A stretch of DNA of 64,000 nucleotides from Hymenobacter aquaticus (GTDB lineage: Bacteria; Bacteroidota; Bacteroidia; Cytophagales; Hymenobacteraceae). Of this stretch, positions 25,448 through 32,713 are shown in pieces (positions within the stretch are counted from its first letter, which is position 1; every line of letters begins with the position of its first letter). Position numbers and translations under genes: made by a program. The stretch spans positions 2,232,001 to 2,296,000 of the forward strand of contig NZ_SRLC01000001.1 of assembly GCF_004765605.1 (NCBI RefSeq), written 5' to 3'. A model generated the notes under the pieces. That model worked only from the letters and a program-made list of their open reading frames with translations, did not search any database and was not told the origin of the DNA.

Positions 25448-26502
25448 GCCAGCCTACGCCCCAACCCTGGATTCGCTCGGCCTGGTTTGATGGCCTGTGG
25501 CTGCTGGCGCCGCCGTTTCTGGCGCTGCTGGTCGTGCTGGCCCTGCCCGCCGAGTTTCGGGCCTCCACCCACATGCCGCTACTGGGCTGGGTGGTGCTGG
25601 TGGTTTTTATCGATGTAGCTCACGTATACAGCACGCTGTTCCGCACCTACTTCGATGCCCCGCGCCGCCGACAGCACCGGCAGCTGCTGTGGGTTGCGCC
25701 GCTGGGCTGCTACGCGGTGGGCGTGGCCCTGCACCAAGTGGGCGGCCTCGTGTTCTGGCGGGTGCTGGCTTATCTGGCGGTGTTCCACTTTATCCGGCAG
25801 CAATACGGCTTTCTGCGCCTCTACGCCCGGCACGAGCCCGCCTCGGCCCCCAGCCGCCGCCTCGATACCGCCCTAGTGTATTACGCTACCCTCTACCCGC
25901 TGCTGTACTGGCACTTTTCCCCCGGCCGCAACTTCACCTGGTTCGTGGAAGGCGACTTCCTGCAACTCGACTGGCCCGCCGGGCGCTACGCGGCCACGGT
26001 GCTGTACGTGGCCTTGCTGGGACTCTACGGGGCCAAAGAGCTGCGCCAGTGGCTGTTTTACCGCACCTTCAACCTGCCCCGCAACCTGCTGCTGCTGGGC
26101 ACGCTGCTGTCCTGGTACTTCGGCATCGTGTACTTCAACGGCGACCTGGCCTTTACCCTGCTCAACGTCGTGTCGCACGGCATTCCCTACCTGGCCCTGG
26201 TCTGGATTAGTCGGGAGCCGGCCGGGCCGCCCGTGGCCGGGCAGCGGCCCGGCTGGTGGCAGAATTATGCCGTGCTGGGCTTCCTGGGGTTTCTGCTGGC
26301 GCTGGCCTATCTGGAAGAAGGTATTTGGGATGGGCTGGTATGGCGGGAGCACGCCTCGGTGTTTGGCTGGTTTCAACAGCTGCCCGCCGTACAAAACCCG
26401 GCGCTGCTGGCCTGGCTGGTGCCGCTGCTGGCCTTGCCGCAGGCTACGCACTACGTGCTGGATGGCTTTATCTGGCGCCGCCCGAAAAAGGCCCGGGCCT
26501 GA
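25444..26502 (+). CDS. Polytopic membrane protein, unknown function, histidine-rich
   Basis: 352 residues with about eight or nine hydrophobic helices and short loops. I do not recognise the family. Histidines sit next to aromatic or acidic residues in or beside helices at several places: DVAHVYSTL, FHFIRQQYGF, LYWHFSPG, NVVSHGIPY and QATHYVLDGFIW. This could suit metal or heme binding. The gene starts inside the oxidase stop (ATGA), so it belongs to the operon and probably works with the exported oxidase or the membrane SpeE-like enzyme. The operon ends here; no clear terminator follows. Confidence 0.75.
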   Translation: MSQPTPQPWIRSAWFDGLWLLAPPFLALLVVLALPAEFRASTHMPLLGWVVLVVFIDVAHVYSTLFRTYFDAPRRRQHRQLLWVAPLGCYAVGVALHQVGGLVFWRVLAYLAVFHFIRQQYGFLRLYARHEPASAPSRRLDTALVYYATLYPLLYWHFSPGRNFTWFVEGDFLQLDWPAGRYAATVLYVALLGLYGAKELRQWLFYRTFNLPRNLLLLGTLLSWYFGIVYFNGDLAFTLLNVVSHGIPYLALVWISREPAGPPVAGQRPGWWQNYAVLGFLGFLLALAYLEEGIWDGLVWREHASVFGWFQQLPAVQNPALLAWLVPLLALPQATHYVLDGFIWRRPKKARA

Positions 26503-26685
26503 TGAGCACCTAATGCTACTTCGGCGACCAGCTGGTGCACGGCCGTGCGCGAAGAGCGGGGCAAGTGTATCCGGGGCCGCAACGGCTCAATGCTGGTGGT
26601 GTTTACCACCGGCCGGGCCATACCGGGCAGCTCCGCAAAACGCCGCCGGAATCCGGCCATCTTCTGTACGTTGCTTACGCTAAGC

Positions 26686-27588
26686 CTAGCTAAGATTCAG
26701 CTCTACTACTACGGCCGTGGAGCCACCCGCGTCGTCGTCCGTTACCAGCAGGGCTTCGTAGCGGGCGGCACTCAGGGCGCGGCGCACGACCACACTTTCC
26801 ACTTTGCCCCGGTAAGGCCGGCCATCGGGCAGCACCAGGTGGGCCATTCGCAGCGGAGCCTGCTGCTCGGCCGGCAAAAGCCCCACGAAGCTGCCCAGCA
26901 CCTCCCCATCGGCCACGGCATCCATAGTATCCTCTACTGAAGCGGTGATAAACACGGTGTTGTCGAAGGTGCAGGCGCCGGAGAAGCCCGCGGGCTTGCC
27001 CTGTAGCGTGGGCAGTTCGTAGTGCTGCTGCCGCACGGCCGGCACCGGACCCTGGTGGCGCAGGCAATTCAGGGCCGGCAGCAGCGGCAGCCGGTACACG
27101 ATGTTGCCGGCCGTGGCGCCCACGGTCCGCTGAAACAGCAGCAGCTCGGTGGCCGTAGCCGCCGCCGCTTCCAGGTTCAGCACGATACCAGCCGGCAGCG
27201 TCTGCCGCAACGTGGCGTACAGGCGGCTCAGCGACACGGGCTGCACCGTGGCCGAGCCCGGCCCGGCGGGCAGCGCCACCCAGAAACCCTGCTCCCGGGC
27301 CGCCGTGGCCCCCGAGCCCAGCACCAGCAGGCCGGTTTCGCCCCCGGCATCGGTAATGGCCGTCAGGCTTTCCAGGTCGGGCTTGCGGTCCTTCGGAATG
27401 CGGCCGGAGCTGAAGTGGGCCGTTTCGAACAGCATCAGACTGTGGCCCGCCACCAACGACTGCGCCGCGAAGCTGTACAGGTACGGCGAGTCGTCGCCGA
27501 TGATGTAGGCCGTGTCGCCGACTATTTCAATTCCCGAGGCCGAGGGTAGCTTGGGCAGGTCAATCTGGCGGAGAATGGTAGCTTTCAT
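26686..27588 (-). CDS. Beta-propeller-like protein (DUF6929-like)
   Basis: 300 residues from ATG 27588 (MKATILRQIDLPKLPSASGI); 13 more upstream codons are open. The sequence reads as repeated beta blades (GIEIVGDTAYIIGDDSPYLY, DLESLTAITDAGGETGLLVL, GACTFDNTVFITASVED), like the DUF6929 family of cytosolic propellers, a family I assign with moderate confidence. No signal peptide or catalytic motif. It is on the strand opposite to the polyamine operon and converges with it. Confidence 0.65.
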   Translation of the reverse strand: MKATILRQIDLPKLPSASGIEIVGDTAYIIGDDSPYLYSFAAQSLVAGHSLMLFETAHFSSGRIPKDRKPDLESLTAITDAGGETGLLVLGSGATAAREQGFWVALPAGPGSATVQPVSLSRLYATLRQTLPAGIVLNLEAAAATATELLLFQRTVGATAGNIVYRLPLLPALNCLRHQGPVPAVRQQHYELPTLQGKPAGFSGACTFDNTVFITASVEDTMDAVADGEVLGSFVGLLPAEQQAPLRMAHLVLPDGRPYRGKVESVVVRRALSAARYEALLVTDDDAGGSTAVVVELNLS

Positions 27589-27662
27589 AGCAGAAGAAGG
27601 GCAAAGCCGGGCCGCGCGGGCAAGCATCCGACAACCAAATACTAGCCTCTATTCGCAGCGGG

Positions 27663-29690
27663 CTACTGTTTGGTTATCGTAAACTCGACCCGGCGGTTCA
27701 GCTTGCGGGTTTCTTCCTTGGCGTTGCTGGCCCGGGGCTTGCTGCCGCCGTAGCCAATGGTGCTGATGCGGGCCTCACTGATGCCCCGCGTCACCAGGTA
27801 GCGCTTCACCTCCTGCACGCGGTCCTCGGAGAGCTGCTGGTTTAGGTCGGCCCGGCCCTGGTTGTCGGTGTGGCCCTCCAGCCGAATGGCCACGGTGGGG
27901 TTGTCGGTCAGGGTGCGGGCCAGCCGGTTCAGCTCGGCGTAAGACGCCGGCAGCAGGGTGTATTTGCCCTGCGCAAAAATCAGGGTGGGCAACTCGAGCT
28001 TGGCCCCGACCTCGGCCGGCACCACCAGCAGCTCCCGGGTAAGGGCGGCCGTCATGCGCACGGTGTCGGTGCTGGCCAGGAAGCCCGGGCTGGCCGCCGA
28101 CAGCCGGTAGCGCCCGGCCGGCAGCGAAAACTGAAATACCCCGCTGGCATCGGTGCGCAGCGTGGCGTTGAAGGCAATGTCGTTGTCCAGCCGGATGGCT
28201 TTCACCTCGGCCTTTACCGGCGTGCGAGTCTTGGCATCCAGCACTTTGCCGGTCAGCATCATGCGCTGTGCCACAGTGGGGGCGGCCGTCCGCACGGTGT
28301 CGGCGGGCGCTACCCCGCTGGCCGCCGTCCGAAACAGGTCGGCCGGACCGTTGGGGGTGCGCGACGAGGCATAGTAGGCCTGCTTGCCGTCGGCACTGAG
28401 CATGAAGTAAGCGTCGAAGCCCGGGCCGTTGAGGGTGGGCCCCAGGTTGCGGGGCTCACTCCACTTGCTCCAGCTGTCATCCAGGCGGGTACTCACGAAA
28501 ATATCGGCGCTGCCGTAGCCGGCATGCCCATACGAGGCAAAGTAGAGGGTGCGGCCATCGGGCGCCAGCCAGGGCGCAAACTCAAAGCCGGGCGAGTTGA
28601 GCACTCCGCCCAGGCTCTGTGGTTCGCTCCACGAGCCATCGGTCAGCGCCCGGCTCACGTAAATATCATTGCCCCCGAACGAGTCGCCGCGCTCCAGCGA
28701 CAGCAGCAGCAGCTTCTGGTCGGCCGACATGAAAAAGGTCGTCGCCGCGCCGGCCGAGTAGTAGTTCGCAATGTCCAGCACGGCGGGCCGGGTGGCTTTG
28801 GCCTTCATACCTCCGTCGCGGGGCACCAGCGAGGCGCCCTCATCCAGAAAGCTGCCGTCGCGCCCGTAGCTGCCCCGCACCAGCAGCAGGTCGCCCTGCG
28901 GCCCCACCACCGACATTACGCCGTTGTTTTGCCGCGTGTTCAGGGCATCCAGCCGTACGGCCGGGGCCCAGCTTTGCCCGTCGGCCGACTGGCTTACCCA
29001 GATATCTCCCGAGTCGGTGTTGCCTTCCAGGTTGCCCGCGTACTTGGTGCGGGCCAGGTACAGGGTTTTGCCGTCCGGCGTCAATACCGGGTGCAGCTCG
29101 TTGCCCGGCGTGTTCAGGCTGGTCAGGGGCTGGGCGGCGCCAAACCCGGGCTGGCTGGGGTCCAGGTTGAGGCGGAGCTTAAACAGCCGCCATTGCTGCG
29201 TGGCCCGGTTAGCCGAGCGCTGCGCGACAATGGGCGTGCCGTTAAACTTATCGGAGGAAGCAACCGCCGCGCATTTGTCATTGCCCCGGCTCACGAGCTC
29301 ATAGCTCCCGATGGGCCCGGCCGGCACGAGCTTCCACTGCTGATAAAAGCTGCCCGACCAGGGCCGTTGGACCAGAGCCGCGTTTTCATCGGGCTTCTCG
29401 ACGGTCAGGCACTTAGTGCTGTGCTTGGCTTCCAGCCGGAAATACTCGCCGCCCGGCGTGATGCGCACAAACCGCCACTGCTGGCTAGAGGCGTGCGTAA
29501 ATTCCCATTGCACTACTCCGGCCCCGGCCTCCGTCGATGCCCCGGCAATATCCAGGGAGCGGCCACTACCGCGGGCTACTACGCCGTACCAGGCGTTTTC
29601 ATCGGGAACAAAAGCGGCTGACTGCGCCACCGTTCCGGTAGCATGCAGCAGCAAGGGCAAGAGGAAAAAGCTAAACAGGAAACGACGCAT
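27663..29690 (-). CDS. OmpA-family outer membrane protein with ricin-type lectin and PD40 repeats
   Basis: 675 residues. Order of parts: signal peptide (MRRFLFSFFLLPLLLHATGT); ricin B-like lectin domain around 30-165 (RSLDIAGASTEAG, QQWRF, QQWKLVPAG, QQWRLF); PD40/TolB-like beta-propeller repeats around 185-455 (LTPDGKTLYLART, GGNDIYVSR, LAPDGRTLYFAS, LSADGKQAYYAS); a carboxypeptidase-regulatory-like Ig domain near 480-555 (LTGKVLDAKTRTPV). An OmpA C-terminal peptidoglycan-binding domain follows from about 580 (RLEGHTDNQGRADLNQQLS, ending RKLNRRVEFTI). It would tether the outer membrane to peptidoglycan and bind a carbohydrate. The lectin addition is unusual for this architecture. Confidence 0.88.
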   Translation of the reverse strand: MRRFLFSFFLLPLLLHATGTVAQSAAFVPDENAWYGVVARGSGRSLDIAGASTEAGAGVVQWEFTHASSQQWRFVRITPGGEYFRLEAKHSTKCLTVEKPDENAALVQRPWSGSFYQQWKLVPAGPIGSYELVSRGNDKCAAVASSDKFNGTPIVAQRSANRATQQWRLFKLRLNLDPSQPGFGAAQPLTSLNTPGNELHPVLTPDGKTLYLARTKYAGNLEGNTDSGDIWVSQSADGQSWAPAVRLDALNTRQNNGVMSVVGPQGDLLLVRGSYGRDGSFLDEGASLVPRDGGMKAKATRPAVLDIANYYSAGAATTFFMSADQKLLLLSLERGDSFGGNDIYVSRALTDGSWSEPQSLGGVLNSPGFEFAPWLAPDGRTLYFASYGHAGYGSADIFVSTRLDDSWSKWSEPRNLGPTLNGPGFDAYFMLSADGKQAYYASSRTPNGPADLFRTAASGVAPADTVRTAAPTVAQRMMLTGKVLDAKTRTPVKAEVKAIRLDNDIAFNATLRTDASGVFQFSLPAGRYRLSAASPGFLASTDTVRMTAALTRELLVVPAEVGAKLELPTLIFAQGKYTLLPASYAELNRLARTLTDNPTVAIRLEGHTDNQGRADLNQQLSEDRVQEVKRYLVTRGISEARISTIGYGGSKPRASNAKEETRKLNRRVEFTITKQ

Positions 29691-29826
29691 GCACGCAAAA
29701 CGGATGGACTGGCGCGCAAGTTAGGGTTAAATCTGAGCGGGCGGGGCTCCTGGGCCAAGCCAGCCGGCAGCAGTAGCAACCGGCCGGCTTGGCCCGGAAG
29801 GAGCAAACGGGCCACCCGGCACAGCC

Positions 29827-30027
29827 CTAATCGTTGTGGATGTACTTGAAGCGTACAAACCGCTCGTTTTCGTAGATGGCGGTAAAATGTCCACCCGACC
29901 CCTGCGTCTCCGACTTACGTTCGGCAGCCGCCCGGCTAGGCTTGGCGGGCATGGCGGAGGAGGTGGGAAATGCGCCGGGCATCATTGCGGGCACGTGGCA
30001 AATAAAGGATAGAATTTTGGACGCCAT
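29827..30027 (-). CDS. Small hypothetical protein (66 aa)
   Basis: The frame runs from ATG 30027 to a stop at 29827. The sequence has a short hydrophobic N-terminal part (KILSFICHVPAMMPGAF), a basic/polar middle (PSRAAAERKSETQGSGG) and an aromatic-charged end (HFTAIYENERFVRFKYIHND) that looks like genuine protein rather than a shadow frame. No family recognised. Upstream is a 260-base AT-rich stretch suited to a promoter. It could be a small secreted or precursor peptide, but nothing proves that. Confidence 0.5.
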   Translation of the reverse strand: MASKILSFICHVPAMMPGAFPTSSAMPAKPSRAAAERKSETQGSGGHFTAIYENERFVRFKYIHND

Positions 30028-30289
30028 GATGTGTTGTGTTAGGTGGTAAGAAAAAAGAGAAGTTCAACTACTTACAAGGAAACCAAGTGAAAGAAAATAT
30101 TTGAATAGTTCACTTACATCCCTTCCTAACAAATATAAAGATATTATTATTCGATTGAATGATGCTAAGGTATATTTTTTATTAAAATAATCTACTCCGT
30201 AGCAACCCGCAATTATTTCTCCGTACCAGTACGGATGTAGCGGTCCACATTCGCTGTTTGCGGGTCATGAGGCCGCTTTTCCTGCCGGC

Positions 30290-30967
30290 TTACGGAATGA
30301 GCTTGTTGCGTAGCGCGTACCGGATCAAGCCAATCACCGACTTCGACTTGGTTTTGGTTAGCATGTTTTTGCGGTGCGACTCCACGGTTCTTTCGCTGAT
30401 GAAGAGCTGCTCGGCAATATGCTGGTTGGAATGCTCCTGCGCGATGAGTTGCAGGATTTCAGCCTCGCGGCTCGTCAGCTCCACGACGGGCGGTGAGCTT
30501 CGGGTGGCATGACTGGCCTGAATCTCCATATTCTGCACCATAGTGGCCGTTACTTCCTGCCCAAAATAGCGCTGCCCGGCCGCCACCGCCCGAATGGCGG
30601 CGCTTAGCTCCTGCGGGCTGGTACTTTTCAGCAGGTACCCCGAGCCGCCGGCTTCCAGCACGTCGGCCACGGAAGCATGATCCTGAAACGTGCTCAGAAT
30701 CAGAATCTGCACCTGGGAATAACGCTGGCGAACGGCCCGAATAAGCTCCACGCCGCTCATGTGCGGCATGTTCAGATCGAGCAGGGCCACGGTGATTTCG
30801 GGGTGTTGCGCCAGCAGCGCCAGGGCCTCACTGCCGCTGTTAGCCACCGCCGCAATCCGGATATCCTCTTCCTTCCGCAACAGCGTGCTGATACCAGCAA
30901 CGACCAGTGGATGGTCGTCTACGACCAGCACTGCGATATTGGAAACGTCGGTACTTAATTTCTCCAT
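30290..30967 (-). CDS. LuxR-type (NarL/FixJ) response regulator
   Basis: 225 residues from ATG 30967 (MEKLSTDVSNIAVLVVDDHP). The receiver domain carries the acidic pair in VVDDHP, the phospho-acceptor Asp in ALLDLNMPHMSG, the Thr/Ser in ILSTFQD and the Lys in GYLLKSTS. The C-terminal GerE/LuxR helix-turn-helix begins LTSREAEILQLIAQEHSNQHI and contains ERTVESHRKNMLTKTKSKS. No sensor kinase lies beside it, so it is an orphan. Both flanking intergenic regions are AT-rich and share ACTTACA-like words. Confidence 0.92.
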   Translation of the reverse strand: MEKLSTDVSNIAVLVVDDHPLVVAGISTLLRKEEDIRIAAVANSGSEALALLAQHPEITVALLDLNMPHMSGVELIRAVRQRYSQVQILILSTFQDHASVADVLEAGGSGYLLKSTSPQELSAAIRAVAAGQRYFGQEVTATMVQNMEIQASHATRSSPPVVELTSREAEILQLIAQEHSNQHIAEQLFISERTVESHRKNMLTKTKSKSVIGLIRYALRNKLIP

Positions 30968-31288
30968 GACCAGAAGCTTCACTCACAACAGGCACTCAAT
31001 CTGGCAGCCGCGCCTACCCTTCAACCTCTTCACTTTCCGCGCTTGATCAGCTGTTATCCCAACTGCGGATCAATCGTAAGTGAAACTTAGGCAAATACTT
31101 ACAACTTTCCAAAAATCATTCTTATTGGCATATTACATTTTATAACTACTTAATTTACATATAAATACCCCTATATACACCCCTAAAAGCGGGGCACTTA
31201 AACGTTTTATAGGCTACTGAAGAACCGCTAAATGCCAATAAGTTGTACGTTAGGCCCAAAGGCCTGCCAGCCCCGGTCCGGACGTAAA
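30968..31288. other. AT-rich upstream region of the response regulator
   Basis: About 320 bases without a gene. CTTATTGGCAT (31121-31131) and ATGCCAATAAG (31232-31242) form an 11-bp inverted repeat 100 bases apart, and TACAACTT before the left arm matches AAGTTGTA after the right one. The region between is very AT-rich (31131-31185). It may hold regulated promoters; I see no TAnnTTTG box. Confidence 0.4.
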
Positions 31289-31319
31289 AAAGCCCCTGCT
31301 TGGGGTAAGCAGGGGCTTT
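31289..31319 (-). terminator. Rho-independent terminator of the amidohydrolase operon
   Basis: A perfect 13-bp stem AAAGCCCCTGCTT (31289-31301) / AAGCAGGGGCTTT (31307-31319). On the minus strand it is followed by a T run (plus-strand AAAAAA at 31286-31291). It is 20 bases past the stop at 31339. Confidence 0.92.
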
Positions 31320-31338
31320 CGTTGGGATGAGCAGGCAA

Positions 31339-32652
31339 CTAGTTCTTCATGCCGTACTTGGCCCGAAACTTCTGGTTCAGGTAGGTTTGCTTGTTGGTCA
31401 TGCTGAACGCGCGGCCGTCGATAAAGGCGTGGGTCACGTTGTTGGTGCGCATGTCCAGCAAGTCGCCGCTGCTGACCACGAGCGTGGCACTTTTCCCGGC
31501 TTCGAGGCTGCCGTAGTCCTTATCGAGACCCATGATGCGGGCCGGGCTGAGCGTCACGGCCGTCAGGGCCTGCTCCTTGGTGAGGCCGTGGCCGGCGGCG
31601 GTGCCAGCAATAAAGGCCAGATTGCGCGAGCCGGCCGTTTCCTGGTCGCCCTCGTAGTCGAGGCAGAACCGCACGCCGGCTTGCTGCAACAGGCTGGGTA
31701 GCTTGTAGGGCAGGTCGTAATCGTCGCCGGCCCGGCGGGGCAGGGCGTGAATGCGGGACAGAATTACGGCCACGTCGTTCTGCTTCAGGAAGTCGAGCAT
31801 CATCCAGGCGTCGCGGGCCCCGATGACGGTGACTTTCTGCACGCCCAGGCGCTTGGCAAACCGCACGCCCTCAATGATTTCCTTACCGTAGTCGGCGTGA
31901 ATAAACAGGGTTTTAGAACCGTCGAAGAGGCCGGCCAGGGACGAGAGGCGCAGGTTTTCCCGGCGGCCGGCGGGCAGGGCGCGGTAGGCCGAGGCTTCGG
32001 AGAGCAGTTGCTCCAGGTCGCGGAGCTGCTGTTGCCGGGCCTTGTCGCGCTTTTCCACGGCCATCGGGTCTTCGGTCGGGTTGAGCTTGATGACCATCGG
32101 CGGCCAGTTCAGGTGCAGACCGTCGTCGGCTTTTACGGCCGCGTCCTGCCAGTTCCAGGCGTCGAGCTGCACCACGCTGCTCTGGCCCGAGAGCATGCCG
32201 CCGCGGGGCGTCACCTGGGCCAGCAGCACGCCGTTGGTGCGCACCGTCGGGATGATGTCGGAATCGGTGTTGTAGGCAATCAGGGCCCGCACGTTGGGGT
32301 TGAGCAGGCCCACTTCCCGCTCGTCGACGGTGGCCCGGATGGCTTCTACTTCGGTCAGGCCCAGAGTCGTATTGGGCAGAATCAGGCCGGGGTAGATTTC
32401 CTGGCCTTTCACGTCGACTACCTCGTAGACCGCTTTGTCCTGGCTGAAGCCCGCCTGGGTTCCGGCGTAGAGGATGCGGCCCTTGTCGAAGGCCACGGCG
32501 GCGTCGGGCACTACGGTGCCGTTGCCCACGTGCAGGGTGCCGCCCACGAGCAGCACGGGCTTGCTCTGGGCGGGCGCCGGGGCGGGCACCTGGGCCAGCA
32601 GCGGCGCGGCCGTGAGCAGGGTTAGGGAAAGAAATAATGCGGAAAAACGCAT
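31339..32652 (-). CDS. Secreted amidohydrolase-like protein lacking the HxH metal site
   Basis: 437 residues from ATG 32652 (MRFSALFLSLTLLTAAPLLA, a signal peptide ending in LLAQ); a longer upstream frame lacks family-like sequence. The beta-sandwich part (LLVGGTLHVGNGTVVPDAAV, DVKGQEIYPGLILPN) and the C-terminal AGSRNLAFIAGTAAGHGLTKEQALTA belong to the imidazolonepropionase-like amidohydrolases. Where active relatives have PGxIDxHxH, this protein reads PGLILPNTTLG, so the first metal-binding histidines are gone. It is probably a non-catalytic partner of the larger gene upstream, 61 bases away in the same operon. Confidence 0.85.
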   Translation of the reverse strand: MRFSALFLSLTLLTAAPLLAQVPAPAPAQSKPVLLVGGTLHVGNGTVVPDAAVAFDKGRILYAGTQAGFSQDKAVYEVVDVKGQEIYPGLILPNTTLGLTEVEAIRATVDEREVGLLNPNVRALIAYNTDSDIIPTVRTNGVLLAQVTPRGGMLSGQSSVVQLDAWNWQDAAVKADDGLHLNWPPMVIKLNPTEDPMAVEKRDKARQQQLRDLEQLLSEASAYRALPAGRRENLRLSSLAGLFDGSKTLFIHADYGKEIIEGVRFAKRLGVQKVTVIGARDAWMMLDFLKQNDVAVILSRIHALPRRAGDDYDLPYKLPSLLQQAGVRFCLDYEGDQETAGSRNLAFIAGTAAGHGLTKEQALTAVTLSPARIMGLDKDYGSLEAGKSATLVVSSGDLLDMRTNNVTHAFIDGRAFSMTNKQTYLNQKFRAKYGMKN

Positions 32653-32713
32653 GAGAGTGCAGTTATGTAAGGTTAAAGCAGCTGGCTTTTCTTGGGAGAA
32701 AATGGTGGCCGGC

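Noticed and set aside
27870-29621. 583-codon plus-strand frame opposite the OmpA gene
   Set aside because: Antisense shadow; the minus strand has signal peptide and domains.
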